This document shows positions 41,939-51,258 of a DNA stretch of 64,000 bases, one piece after another. Below the pieces are notes generated by a model. The model searched no databases. It saw nothing but the letters and a program-made list of their open reading frames with translations, and was not told the DNA's origin. Both the position numbers and the translations under genes were made by a program. Source of the DNA: Sutcliffiella tianshenii (GTDB lineage Bacteria > Bacillota > Bacilli > Bacillales > Bacillaceae_I); assembly GCF_016908565.1 (NCBI RefSeq), contig NZ_JAFBED010000003.1:124001-188000 (forward strand). The letters are read 5' to 3'. Every line of letters begins with the position of its first letter. Within the stretch, counting starts at the first letter, position 1.

Positions 41939-42558
41939 TGGAAGGTCACCTCCCCGAGATGGGATACATCCCCCTCTAGCAGGATATTAATCTGATTGTC
42001 AGAGAGTTCTATCACGGTCAAGCAGGTATCATGGATATAGGCACCCTCCCAGAAACTCTCGAGTTGCAGCTTTTTCATATGTAACAAAAGTGCTTTGATA
42101 AATACGGTGTGGGTGACGATAAGAACATTTCCGTCCGCTTGCTCTCTTTTAAGTCTCTCTAGAAAATACACAACCCGGCTCCCCAACTGCTCAAAGCTCT
42201 CCCCGGAATCCGGCATATAAAGGTGAGGCGTGTTCCAGAAAGCCTGATAGGCCTGTGGATATGTTTCCTTGAGAAAGTCGTGGGTCTGGCCCTCCCAATC
42301 TCCCATATTGATTTCGCGCAGGTTCTCGTCTTGAAAAATAGCAATCTCTTTCTCTCCAAGTATAAACTCGGCAGTCGCCAATGTGCGCTGACTAGGGCTC
42401 GAATAGACCGCTGTAAAATCAGTATCTTTCAATCTCTCCCCCAACAGTCGGGCATTCCGCTTGCCGTCCTCAGTCAGCTCCGAGTCCTTCCATCCCTGTA
42501 GTTTCTTCTCTGTGTTCCAGACTGTTTCCCCGTGTCTTGTGATGTATAGTGTCAGCAT
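41935..42558 (-). CDS. Histidine phosphatase family protein (phosphoglycerate mutase-like)
   Basis: About 207 residues: the catalytic motif ITRHGETVWN near residue 6, YSSPSQRTLATAEF, DSGESFEQLGSRV and VTHTVFIKALL, all diagnostic of the family (CobC/PhoE type). Likely phosphatase of a small phospho-metabolite. I chose the ATG with GAGGGGATGG, 19 codons inside a longer frame. It precedes and overlaps the Nudix gene, suggesting joint work on nucleotide or phosphate compounds. Confidence 0.87.
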   Translation of the reverse strand: MLTLYITRHGETVWNTEKKLQGWKDSELTEDGKRNARLLGERLKDTDFTAVYSSPSQRTLATAEFILGEKEIAIFQDENLREINMGDWEGQTHDFLKETYPQAYQAFWNTPHLYMPDSGESFEQLGSRVVYFLERLKREQADGNVLIVTHTVFIKALLLHMKKLQLESFWEGAYIHDTCLTVIELSDNQINILLEGDVSHLGEVTFH

Positions 42559-42613
42559 GCCAGTTCCATCCCCTCTACATATGTTTATGTAATATTTTAC
42601 CTTATCCTTAAAC

Positions 42614-42650
42614 AAAAAAGACAGCAGAAAAAATTCCTGCTATCTTTTTT
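42614..42650. terminator. Terminator with A/T tails on both sides
   Basis: A stem AGACAGCAG / CTGCTATCT with a 9-nt loop, flanked by A6 and T6. Serves the TetR gene on the minus strand; its stop is inside. Confidence 0.75.
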
Positions 42651-43476
42651 CATCATAATTCTCCAGCAGATAGGCTACCCATTTGCATCGAGAATCCTTT
42701 CGTATGTTCTCTTTCAGTCCTTTGACAATGGCTGCACCGAGGGTAGGATTAATCAGATTTTCCTTTAAGAGCATCAAGGATTCCCTTGCAATAGGCTCCT
42801 CCACTTCTGCAATCTTCTGCTCCATCAGATCGAGCAGCTGTTCTTTCGTCATTTCGTTCTGGACAACAGGCAGCCTGAACATTTCCATCAGTTCCCCGGA
42901 TATGAAGGGAATCGTGGAGTGCTTCGCCAGGAGGTTCGTTTTTTCCACCAACGATCTGGTAAGAAGATCGACATCCAGTTCCAGATTGCCGAAAAGGAAC
43001 AGCTCGGAATAGATCCTGACAAAGCCCTTGATGCAGTAGATAAGATCATATTTTGTATGAAGGATTTCCTCCCCATATAATCGTTCCACCATCACAAGGA
43101 GGCTCTCATCAAAGCGGCTATCGTAGCTGCGCGTTTTCATGATGACCTCTTCATTCAAGTAATGGGCCGGCTCTTTCATCAGGACCTTGGCAAAATCGGA
43201 GTGCTTGTAAAATGACTGCAGCATCGTGTAATAGTATTTATATAAAAGTTCTGCTTCATCCACGTTTCTGACTATACGGTCAACATCCGTCAGGATCTCT
43301 ATCATAAAGTGGTCGATCAGGCCCAGTATCAGCTCATCCTTCGACTTGAAGGATAAGTAGAAGGCACCCTTGGAAATCCCGCAGCGTTCAGTGATCTGCT
43401 GGACGGACGTTGCTTCGAAACCTTGTTCGGCAAAGAGCTCGAGCGCCTTTTCCATTATCAATTGTTTTTTCATCAT
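42640..43476 (-). CDS. TetR/AcrR family regulator of the RND exporter
   Basis: A 278-residue TetR regulator, longer than usual (about 200). The N-terminal HTH reads FEATSVQQITERCGISKGAFY. It is divergent from a large RND exporter gene; a perfect 7-bp dyad lies between the -35 and -10 of the exporter promoter, so it likely represses the exporter. The inducer is unknown. Confidence 0.87.
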   Translation of the reverse strand: MMKKQLIMEKALELFAEQGFEATSVQQITERCGISKGAFYLSFKSKDELILGLIDHFMIEILTDVDRIVRNVDEAELLYKYYYTMLQSFYKHSDFAKVLMKEPAHYLNEEVIMKTRSYDSRFDESLLVMVERLYGEEILHTKYDLIYCIKGFVRIYSELFLFGNLELDVDLLTRSLVEKTNLLAKHSTIPFISGELMEMFRLPVVQNEMTKEQLLDLMEQKIAEVEEPIARESLMLLKENLINPTLGAAIVKGLKENIRKDSRCKWVAYLLENYDEKR

Positions 43477-43505
43477 ATCTTCGCAGTTCTCCTATATCAT
43501 TTTCG

Positions 43506-43534
43506 TTGACAAATGACTACTCAGTCATTAGTAT
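43506..43534 (+). promoter_or_regulatory. RND exporter promoter with embedded TetR operator
   Basis: TTGACA (43506-43511), 17 nt, then TAGTAT (43529-43534). The spacer holds the dyad AATGACT-N4-AGTCATT (43512-43529, perfect arms), so repressor binding would block RNA polymerase. Confidence 0.65.
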
Positions 43535-43576
43535 ATGTAATTGAGCTTAACAAGTCAATCAGGGGTAGGTGTAACA

Positions 43577-46500
43577 GTGAAAGGGTTAGTCAATTTTGTA
43601 TTAAGAAACAAACTGGCAGTGTGGCTTCTTACCATTATCATCACCGTGTCCGGGATCTATTCCGGAACGAAGATGAAAATGGAGACGATACCGGATATTT
43701 CGATTCCATTCCTTATGGTCATGGATGTGTATCCTGGTGCCACTCCGGAAAAAGTGATGAAAGACGTCTCCATGCCTATGGAGCAGGCAGTTGAAAATTT
43801 GGAGAATGTGAAATCCGTCTATTCCAATTCCTATTCTAACGTAGCAAGCCTGCAAGTGGAATATGAATATGGAATCGATATGGATGAGGCCAAGCGCCAA
43901 TTGGAATCGGCCTTGGACTCCGTGACATTGCCAGAAGGCGCGCAAAAGCCGACCGTAACGGCGATCAGCATGAATATGATGCCTGTTGTCGCTCTTAGTG
44001 TAAGCAGTGAAACAGAGGATATTGTAGAGTTATCTTCAACAGTGGAAGAAGTTCTCCTTCCTAAAATAGAGAAAATTGAAGGTGTTGCTTCTGCAACCAT
44101 TACCGGTCAGCATATTGAAGAAGTAGAGCTCAGCTATGACCAAGGAAAAATGGCGGAGCTTGGCCTGAAAGAAGAAGATGTGAAAAAGATGATCCAGGCA
44201 AGCGATCTGGCTGTATCCTTGGGTCTCTATGAATTTAAAGAAGGCGAAGAAGCCGTGGCAATCGACGGCAAGTTCATGACAGCGGATGAATTGAAGGAAA
44301 TGCTGATCCCTGTCACACCAAGTGATACGAACCAGATTCCTTTCGTGAAGCTTGGGGATATCGCATCCATCGAAGTGATTGGAAAAGTGCAATCCGTCTC
44401 CCGTACGAACGGTGCGGATGCGATTGCCATCCAGATCGTCAAAGGTCAGCAGGCCAACACGGTCGATGTGGTCAATGATGTAAAAGAATTGATCGAAGAA
44501 GAACAGGATCGCATCGATGGGCTTGTTGTCGATGTCACCCTTGACCAAGGTGAGCCAATCGAGAAATCGGTAGCAACCATGGTGGAAAAAGCATTATTCG
44601 GTGGATTGATCGCCGTGTTGATCATTCTATTATTCCTTCGTGATATCAAATCGACGATCATTTCTATTGTTTCCATTCCGGTTTCCATTTTCATGGCACT
44701 ATTGCTATTGAACTGGATGGATATCACCTTGAATATTATGACGCTCGGTGCCATTACCGTTGCGATCGGTCGTGTTATCGATGACTCGATTGTTGTAGTG
44801 GAAAATATCTACCGCCGTCTCCATCTGAAAGAAGAGAAATTATCAGGACGTGCGCTTGTCCGTGAAGCGACGATTGAAATGTTCAAACCGATCCTGTCCT
44901 CGACTCTAGTGACGGTTGCAGTTTTTGCACCGCTTATCTTTGTCGGCGGAATGGTCGGAGAATTGTTCATGCCATTCGCATTGACGATGACGTTTGCCCT
45001 TGGTGCTTCCCTATTTGTAGCGATCACCATCGTTCCTGCGTTATCTCACTTCCTTTTCAAGAAAAAGCTGTACAGTGAAAAAACGGAAAGCAATCATCAT
45101 AAAGAAGCCGGCAAGCTGGCACAATGGTATAAAGAAATCCTTTCATGGACCCTTAACCATAAAATCATCACCTCTATCATTTCTGTCCTATTACTAGTTG
45201 GAAGCTTGGCTTTGACTCCAATCATTGGCTTCAGCTTCATGGGCAGCGAAGAGGATAAGGTGATGTATCTGACGTACACCCCGGAAGCGGGCGAGCTGAT
45301 GGAAGAAACATTGGCTAACGTCGAGGTTGTAGAAAAAGAATTGATGACGCGCGAGGATATTGATATTGTGCAGCTTTCTGTAGCGGAAAGCGGAGATCCG
45401 ATGTCTGCCATGATGGGCGGAGGGTCGGACGGCGTATTGATGTATCTGATTTTTGATAAAGAAATGGAAAACTTCCCACAAGCACGCGAAGAGGTGGAAG
45501 ATTATGTGTTCAACATCGGCCAATCCGGCGAATGGAAGAGCCAGAACTTCGCCGCTGCCGGTGGTATGGCATCCAATGAATTGAGCTATACCTTCTATAG
45601 TGAAGATCTCGATAAGTTGAATGACGCTGTGAAAATGGTGGAAGGCGTACTGGCTGAAAATGACGGCCTGGAAGACGTTTCCTCAAGCGCTGAGGATGCT
45701 TACGTCGAGCATACCTTCAACATTGCCCAGGATGAGCTTCTTCAATACGGCCTGACTACCGGTCAGCTCGTCATGATGCTTAGTCCAAAACAGGAGGAAG
45801 TACTGACTACTGTAGAAAGTGACGGGGAATCCATCGAGGTGATTGTCAAGCAGGAAGATACCGAGAGACCTGAGTCCATCGACGATATCCTGGCTAAACC
45901 GATCCCGACTGCCATGGGTACGACACTCCCACTTTCCGAGCTTGTGACAGTGGAAGAAGGCACGACGATGAACACCCTTTCCCGCAGTAAGGGTGAGTAC
46001 CATGCTTCTGTTTCAGGAACCATCGTTGGAGATGATATTTCAAAGGCAACCACAGAAGTCGATGAAGCCTTGGAAGATCTTGATCTGCCAAAAGGTGTGA
46101 CGATGGAGGTTGCCGGTGTAACAGCAGATATGAATGAAACCTTTACACAGCTTGGATTGGCAATGCTTGCAGCTATTGCAATCGTCTACTTTATCCTTGT
46201 TGTCACTTTCGGCGAAGGTGTCGCACCATTCGCGATCCTGTTCTCATTGCCGTTTGCCGTAATCGGCGCATTTGTCGGTCTATTGATCGGCGGAGAGACG
46301 ATTTCTGTTCCTGTTATGATGGGACTCTTGATGCTCATAGGTATCGTGGTCACGAACGCGATTGTCCTTGTCGACCGCATCATCCATATGGAACGTGACG
46401 GCATGACAATGCGCGAAGCGATTCTCGAAGCAGGGGCAACCCGACTTCGTCCGATCCTGATGACAGCAATCGCAACAATCGGAGCTTTGGTACCACTTGC

Positions 46501-46663
46501 AATCGGCTCAGGCGGTGGCGGATTGATTTCCAAGGGACTCGGAATCACCGTTATCGGCGGATTGACAAGTTCAACGTTATTGACGTTGATTATCGTACCG
46601 ATTGTGTATGAAGTGTTGTCGAAGATTTTTAAGAAAAATCGTAAAGAGATTCAGGAAAACTGA
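43577..46663 (+). CDS. RND efflux transporter (HAE/SwrC-like)
   Basis: A 1028-residue RND protein with the usual two-repeat layout: helix 1 near residue 15, external porter domain, a six-helix cluster at about 340-530, a second external domain and a final cluster at about 855-1015. Conserved helix-4 Asp region TVAIGRVIDDSIVVVENIYRRL is intact. Closest to B. subtilis SwrC (YerP), which exports surfactin and other amphiphiles. A Gram-positive RND pump without an outer membrane partner. I chose a GTG start (AGGTG upstream), 12 codons inside the longer frame. The divergent TetR gene is its likely repressor. Confidence 0.88.
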   Translation: MKGLVNFVLRNKLAVWLLTIIITVSGIYSGTKMKMETIPDISIPFLMVMDVYPGATPEKVMKDVSMPMEQAVENLENVKSVYSNSYSNVASLQVEYEYGIDMDEAKRQLESALDSVTLPEGAQKPTVTAISMNMMPVVALSVSSETEDIVELSSTVEEVLLPKIEKIEGVASATITGQHIEEVELSYDQGKMAELGLKEEDVKKMIQASDLAVSLGLYEFKEGEEAVAIDGKFMTADELKEMLIPVTPSDTNQIPFVKLGDIASIEVIGKVQSVSRTNGADAIAIQIVKGQQANTVDVVNDVKELIEEEQDRIDGLVVDVTLDQGEPIEKSVATMVEKALFGGLIAVLIILLFLRDIKSTIISIVSIPVSIFMALLLLNWMDITLNIMTLGAITVAIGRVIDDSIVVVENIYRRLHLKEEKLSGRALVREATIEMFKPILSSTLVTVAVFAPLIFVGGMVGELFMPFALTMTFALGASLFVAITIVPALSHFLFKKKLYSEKTESNHHKEAGKLAQWYKEILSWTLNHKIITSIISVLLLVGSLALTPIIGFSFMGSEEDKVMYLTYTPEAGELMEETLANVEVVEKELMTREDIDIVQLSVAESGDPMSAMMGGGSDGVLMYLIFDKEMENFPQAREEVEDYVFNIGQSGEWKSQNFAAAGGMASNELSYTFYSEDLDKLNDAVKMVEGVLAENDGLEDVSSSAEDAYVEHTFNIAQDELLQYGLTTGQLVMMLSPKQEEVLTTVESDGESIEVIVKQEDTERPESIDDILAKPIPTAMGTTLPLSELVTVEEGTTMNTLSRSKGEYHASVSGTIVGDDISKATTEVDEALEDLDLPKGVTMEVAGVTADMNETFTQLGLAMLAAIAIVYFILVVTFGEGVAPFAILFSLPFAVIGAFVGLLIGGETISVPVMMGLLMLIGIVVTNAIVLVDRIIHMERDGMTMREAILEAGATRLRPILMTAIATIGALVPLAIGSGGGGLISKGLGITVIGGLTSSTLLTLIIVPIVYEVLSKIFKKNRKEIQEN

Positions 46664-46672
46664 TAAAATATG

Positions 46673-46709
46673 AAAAACCCAGCTAGGCGGATGCCTAGCT
46701 GGGTTTTTT
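46673..46709. terminator. Terminator after the RND gene
   Basis: A 16-bp perfect stem AAAACCCAGCTAGGC / GCCTAGCTGGGTTTT with a GGAT loop and TTTTTT. Confidence 0.93.
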
Positions 46710-46735
46710 GTTTACCATAACGGGGTCTGGCCCCT
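46708..46735. repeat. 28-bp repeat, copy 1 (contains GGGGTCTGGCCCC)
   Basis: A 28-nt sequence starting TTGTTTACCATAACGGGGTC and ending TGGCCCCT that recurs exactly at 56456-56483. It ends 1 nt before the stop of the S8 protease gene on the other strand and starts at the T tract of the RND gene terminator. The 13-nt tail is an imperfect GGGG...CCCC dyad. Confidence 0.8.
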
Positions 46736-46736
46736 A

Positions 46737-49700
46737 TTAGTGCTTCACTGTCATTTTATATGGTTGGGATGTTAAGCTTAATCCATTTTCGTCTGTCCCT
46801 GTCACAGTGACGTAGTAGTCTCCGTTCGGATATTCTGTATCCGGATACCAGCGCAGTCCATAGATGGAATGCTCGTTTTCGATGTTGGCTTCTTCCAGAA
46901 CATTTCCTTCCGCATCCGAGATTTCAAAGTGCCAGTCCAGACGTTTGTAGCCGAATACAGTAATCGAAGCTGGTTTGTTCTGATTGATGTTGCTTCCTGA
47001 TACAGTCATATAATTGATGAACGGATCTGCATGGAGAAGCTCTTCATTCCCGAAATAGCTCACCCCGGCATTTTGTGCATGATCAATCGCAGATATCATC
47101 ACGATTTCAGGCTTTACTGAAGAAATATACTCTTTTGCGTATGCAGGCAATGTCTTATAGCTGCCATTTACCCATATTATACTTCCTTTATAGCCTGTTC
47201 CCTCTTCTTTTACATCCCACGTGATTTTATATTTCCCATCCTGCTGTTCCTCAACTTTAATGTCTTTTGCAAGGGGTGCAGTAGCATCCACTTTGATTGG
47301 CACCTTCACTTCCTGTGGCTCTGCTCCCTCGTAATCGAGCGTACTCGTAAAGACATAATAGTATTGGCCGTCCGGTAGAATATTCCCTTCATCGTCTAGT
47401 GAATTCCAGAAAGGATGCTCAAAGCTGTAATAATAATTTCGGTAACTCATGATATTTTTTCGGAAAGGATACGGACTTCCATCTGCAGTGAATTCATTAA
47501 AGTTTCCAATTGAAGAGACTTTGTTGCCTTTTTCATCCTGGATACTGAGCGACATTTCCTTCAAATTGCGTAATGCAGTAAAGGATGGGTACGCACCTGA
47601 ACTGATGGATCTTGATGACACACCAATAATATCCTTGTCAAATGTTCCAGTTGAACTGTCGTATCCCAATGGGAAATTCAATATTTCGTTCCACAAGACT
47701 GTATATCCAAGGAACGCATCCCCGGTTACCGGGCTTTCATCTACATTTGAAATGGACCCCCAATCCCCATAATAGCCCATGAAAGGAATGGTCAGATTCG
47801 TCAATTCCTTAACGGAGCTTCCTTTCGGAACAAAACGTACAAACCCTTCCACAAAACGGCCTTCACTCAGCTCTTTTGGAAGCGTGACAGAAATCGTTAC
47901 CTTATCATCACGATGCGGCTTGTATTGGAACTTGCTGTCTACATTTTGCTGCTTCCCGTTTATTTTAACAACAGCGTCTTCTACAGGAATAGAATTTAAT
48001 GTGAGGTACTCCCTTTCTATTCCATCATAGGTTCTTTTCTCTGTTTCATCGGTTAATACATCCACATAAATTTCATATTGGTGTTTAGCGTGTTCAAGGT
48101 TTTTAGCTAACGCTTCTACTTCGAGTGTAAAATCAAAAGTTCGATCAATCTCTTTTAAAGCAACAGATGCAGCCTCTTCCAACGGAACACCAACATGCTG
48201 CAGCAAGTAAGGCGTGTTTAATGCCTGCTCGATTTTCATCATGCCTGAACCCTGTCTCCTTGGAGAATACAGCGCATTTTCTTCTTTTGGGTTGGTTAAT
48301 AGCTCAGAAGTATTCATCAACGCATTTTTAGCTTTCAACACGGTATCCATGTTCTTCGGGAGATTCCATTCCGTGTAATACTTTTGAAGCAGCAATGCGC
48401 CGCCACCTGCCACATGAGGACTGGACATGGAAGTACCGCTCATCGTTTCGTATTGGTTATTGATGACGGTTGAACTGATTTTACCACCTGGGGCGGTGAT
48501 TTCCGGTTTGAAGCTTAAATCAGTTGGTGCACCATAGGAAGAAAACGATGACATTGGCTCGGTTGCCGTATTTTGCACCCATAGTCCTTCGCCTGACAAT
48601 TGAACAGTCACTTTTTCCCCGCTCTGTAAAAGTTCAACCAGCTTATTACCCATTTGCCGCTCAGTTGTCACAGCAGGAATAGAGTACGGGCTAAAATAGA
48701 GGGCTGAATAATCCGGGACAGTTGGTGGCGGAATGACAATTGCAGCAACTGCCCCTTTTCTAGCTGCTTCTACTTGTACGGTTGAGTAGAATGCATAGTG
48801 TTGCAATGGTTTAGACAACACAATTTTCCCTTGCAGGTCTAGATCCTTGAAATCATCTCTTAACCCTTGACCTACATAAACCACTTCATATTCCTTGGTA
48901 GAATCCAAATGGTCGATCGGTTTTTTGATTCCTGGTTGGATTTGATAGCCTAGTGTACTTCCATCATGTAACTGGAAACCGTCCACCTTCATCAAATCAT
49001 TTTCCGAAGAAGCTACCTGAAGTGCGTACGGCGTCACCCCAGGATCACCAACAAGGCCGATGTCAGGATTTTTAGCTAATGGAAGCTGAGAGCGTTCCAG
49101 TAGATTTTGCTTTGTGCTATACGCTGCATTTCCTGCAGCAGCGACTACCAATACACCGTTTTCTGTTGCATATTGAATGGCTCGTTGAATCGGATCATTG
49201 GCATCGACACTTCCAGCTTCCGATCCCAGGCTTAAGTTAATGACATCCGCTCCCACCTCAACAGCATGGTAGATTCCAGCTGCAATGTCATCATCGTAAG
49301 CGTAGCCAGCTGTATCAGAGAATACCTTTTCAGCGATTAATTGCACATCCGGTGCTACTCCAACGGCCTTTTTCTGTGACTCTTCAAAGGCACCTACAAT
49401 CCCGGCTACATGTGTCCCGTGTGAATCCTTGGATGGAATAACATCATTGTCCTTATCCGCCCAGTCATACCCTGTAGGGACCTTGTCCGAATACCAGGTA
49501 TCATTGATTTCTGTAGCATCCAATAATGCTTGAATGTTATCTTCTGAGAGCTTCGCATTCTTTTTCCCATTTTCCGATAAAGTCATGGCCTCATGGCGGT
49601 AATCGATTCCTGAATCGACAATCGCGACTACCATTCCGTCACCGCGATAATTGTATTTTGTCCAGACATTCATCGCTTCGACGAGGTTTTTGCTGTTGAC

Positions 49701-50174
49701 GACGGTCTGTTCATAGGTTTTGGCGATACGGACATCCTTGACGCCTTTTAACGCCTTCACCTTCTCCACATCAGCAAGTGTCGACTCCATACTGAATCCA
49801 TGGAAACCTTCTGTGTATGTATGTCTTACTTTTGAAGAGGAAGTTCTTGCTTTGGAAAGCCTGTTTTTCACTTCCTCTATCTGTGTTTCAGGAAGTGTTT
49901 TTGCCTTTTCGTCCACATCTACTTCTACTACTAATCTCACTTTCTCATTCGGATTGAAACTGGATAGTTTCTCTCCATATAACGGATCATTGGCAAGTTG
50001 TTCATTAAACATGTCAAGAACATTTTGGACTTGTGCATCCTTCTGTAACGCTTTCGATTGGACCGCTCCACCTTCAGGCAACTGGAAACCGGCACTTGCC
50101 GGTGCGGCTGCTCCATTTAAAAGCAAGACACCTGCAAATAAACCGGAGAAAATCTTTTTCTTCTTACCCTTCAT
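46737..50174 (-). CDS. Secreted subtilisin-like S8 peptidase (Vpr/lactocepin-type)
   Basis: About 1145 residues. A signal peptide (ending PASA near residue 29), an inhibitor I9-type propeptide (about 70-155) and a large catalytic domain with the triad Asp in VAIVDSGIDYRHEAM, His in DSHGTHVAGIVGA and Ser in MSGTSMSSPHVAGG. VVAAAGNAAYS holds the oxyanion Asn. A protease-associated insert lies between His and Ser, and the C-terminus (about 640-1145) holds Fn3-like domains. No LPxTG or membrane anchor, so it is probably released. Digests extracellular protein. ATG chosen 7 codons inside the frame, GGGAGGG upstream. Confidence 0.9.
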   Translation of the reverse strand: MKGKKKKIFSGLFAGVLLLNGAAAPASAGFQLPEGGAVQSKALQKDAQVQNVLDMFNEQLANDPLYGEKLSSFNPNEKVRLVVEVDVDEKAKTLPETQIEEVKNRLSKARTSSSKVRHTYTEGFHGFSMESTLADVEKVKALKGVKDVRIAKTYEQTVVNSKNLVEAMNVWTKYNYRGDGMVVAIVDSGIDYRHEAMTLSENGKKNAKLSEDNIQALLDATEINDTWYSDKVPTGYDWADKDNDVIPSKDSHGTHVAGIVGAFEESQKKAVGVAPDVQLIAEKVFSDTAGYAYDDDIAAGIYHAVEVGADVINLSLGSEAGSVDANDPIQRAIQYATENGVLVVAAAGNAAYSTKQNLLERSQLPLAKNPDIGLVGDPGVTPYALQVASSENDLMKVDGFQLHDGSTLGYQIQPGIKKPIDHLDSTKEYEVVYVGQGLRDDFKDLDLQGKIVLSKPLQHYAFYSTVQVEAARKGAVAAIVIPPPTVPDYSALYFSPYSIPAVTTERQMGNKLVELLQSGEKVTVQLSGEGLWVQNTATEPMSSFSSYGAPTDLSFKPEITAPGGKISSTVINNQYETMSGTSMSSPHVAGGGALLLQKYYTEWNLPKNMDTVLKAKNALMNTSELLTNPKEENALYSPRRQGSGMMKIEQALNTPYLLQHVGVPLEEAASVALKEIDRTFDFTLEVEALAKNLEHAKHQYEIYVDVLTDETEKRTYDGIEREYLTLNSIPVEDAVVKINGKQQNVDSKFQYKPHRDDKVTISVTLPKELSEGRFVEGFVRFVPKGSSVKELTNLTIPFMGYYGDWGSISNVDESPVTGDAFLGYTVLWNEILNFPLGYDSSTGTFDKDIIGVSSRSISSGAYPSFTALRNLKEMSLSIQDEKGNKVSSIGNFNEFTADGSPYPFRKNIMSYRNYYYSFEHPFWNSLDDEGNILPDGQYYYVFTSTLDYEGAEPQEVKVPIKVDATAPLAKDIKVEEQQDGKYKITWDVKEEGTGYKGSIIWVNGSYKTLPAYAKEYISSVKPEIVMISAIDHAQNAGVSYFGNEELLHADPFINYMTVSGSNINQNKPASITVFGYKRLDWHFEISDAEGNVLEEANIENEHSIYGLRWYPDTEYPNGDYYVTVTGTDENGLSLTSQPYKMTVKH

Positions 50175-50622
50175 CATTACGCCCTCCCCCAACATTAATT
50201 GAATTCTTACTATTCACACTATTAATATTAGGTGTGCAGATACTAGAAGTAAATTGGGGTTTTATTTGGTCATTTCTGCCTGATTTATAAAGTCCTTTTT
50301 CCTGTTTTTCATGTTTTAATTCCGAATACCACCCTACAAAAGACCTCATTTTGGCAAAATATGATACTACCATTAAATATTTTATTAAAAAATTACCCCA
50401 AATCATCTTACTTGCAAAATAATGAATCATGTACTCCAAATTTACATAACAGACATCCAACCTATGAAAAGGCTCTATTTTGCAATAGTGGAAGATGATA
50501 AGATAGGTAAAAAATATAGATGCTTACTGACAAAAAAATACCCCTCCCAATGAAAAGGGAGAGGACATACATTGAACTTTTTATTACTTTCACACATTAT
50601 CATATCCGGGGGTGCTGCTTTT
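50175..50622. other. Gene-free interval between divergent genes
   Basis: About 450 nt between the S8 protease and the lysoplasmalogenase start. A leftward promoter (TTTACT-N17-TAATAT, 50253 down to 50225) feeds the protease. The remainder is AT-rich with no terminator, repeat or long open frame that I consider real; open frames in it lack good ribosome binding sites. Confidence 0.5.
50225..50253 (-). promoter_or_regulatory. Promoter candidate for the S8 protease gene
   Basis: TTTACT (50253-50248), 17 nt, then TAATAT (50230-50225) on the minus strand, about 50 nt upstream of the start codon. Confidence 0.5.
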
Positions 50623-51258
50623 ATGTTTACCATTCTATCTATTTTCACCCTTATTTCAGCTTTTCTCTACTTCTTCGGAATCAAAACAAAGAATCAGAAA
50701 CTACTATATTTACACAAACCGCTTACCATGCTTTTTATCATATCCCTTGCTGTAAACGGTGCTGCAACTTCCTGGACTGCCTTCGCAATGTGGATGATCA
50801 TCGGTCTAATTTTTTCCTTGATCGGGGATGTATTTTTAATGCTTCAGAGCGACCGTTTTCTGTATGGTTTGGTATCCTTTCTGCTTGCCCATGCCTTCTA
50901 TATGGTCGCATTCCTTCAGTTTCCCTCTTTGGGGGAGGGTAACTATCTGCTTTTAGCAATGCTTGCAGTCATCGCACTTCTTTTTCTCCATCGTTTGCAC
51001 AAAGGAGTGCTGGCTCAAGGCGGCAAGAGGCTGTTTTTTGCCGTTACGTTTTACATTCTGCTTATTTCTTCCATGGTGTGGTTTTCTTTCCTGACGTTCA
51101 ATCCATGGATGATTACTGCTGCCATTCTTTTTTACTTTTCAGATGCTGCGCTTGCATGGGATCGTTTTGTTAAACCGCTGCTTTTTAGAAGCTACATTGT
51201 CATGTCTACTTACTTTGCTGCGCAGTATCTTTTCGCTTGTACTGTCTATTTTCATTGA
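50623..51258 (+). CDS. Lysoplasmalogenase/YhhN family membrane protein
   Basis: 211 residues with seven to eight hydrophobic helices and the YhhN/TMEM86 landmarks LLYLHKPLTMLF, GLIFSLIGDVFLML and FYFSDAALAWDRF with conserved acidic residues. The eukaryotic relative hydrolyses lysoplasmalogens; bacterial roles are unclear. I chose the ATG with GGGGGTG eight bases before; a TTG 17 codons earlier with GGGAGAGG is possible. Its last base abuts the stop of the facing regulator gene. Confidence 0.78.
   Translation: MFTILSIFTLISAFLYFFGIKTKNQKLLYLHKPLTMLFIISLAVNGAATSWTAFAMWMIIGLIFSLIGDVFLMLQSDRFLYGLVSFLLAHAFYMVAFLQFPSLGEGNYLLLAMLAVIALLFLHRLHKGVLAQGGKRLFFAVTFYILLISSMVWFSFLTFNPWMITAAILFYFSDAALAWDRFVKPLLFRSYIVMSTYFAAQYLFACTVYFH

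Noticed and set aside
51140..51255. 38-codon minus-strand frame after the RRNPP regulator as an NprX-like peptide
   Set aside because: No ribosome binding site, no hydrophobic signal sequence, and it is antisense to the lysoplasmalogenase gene.
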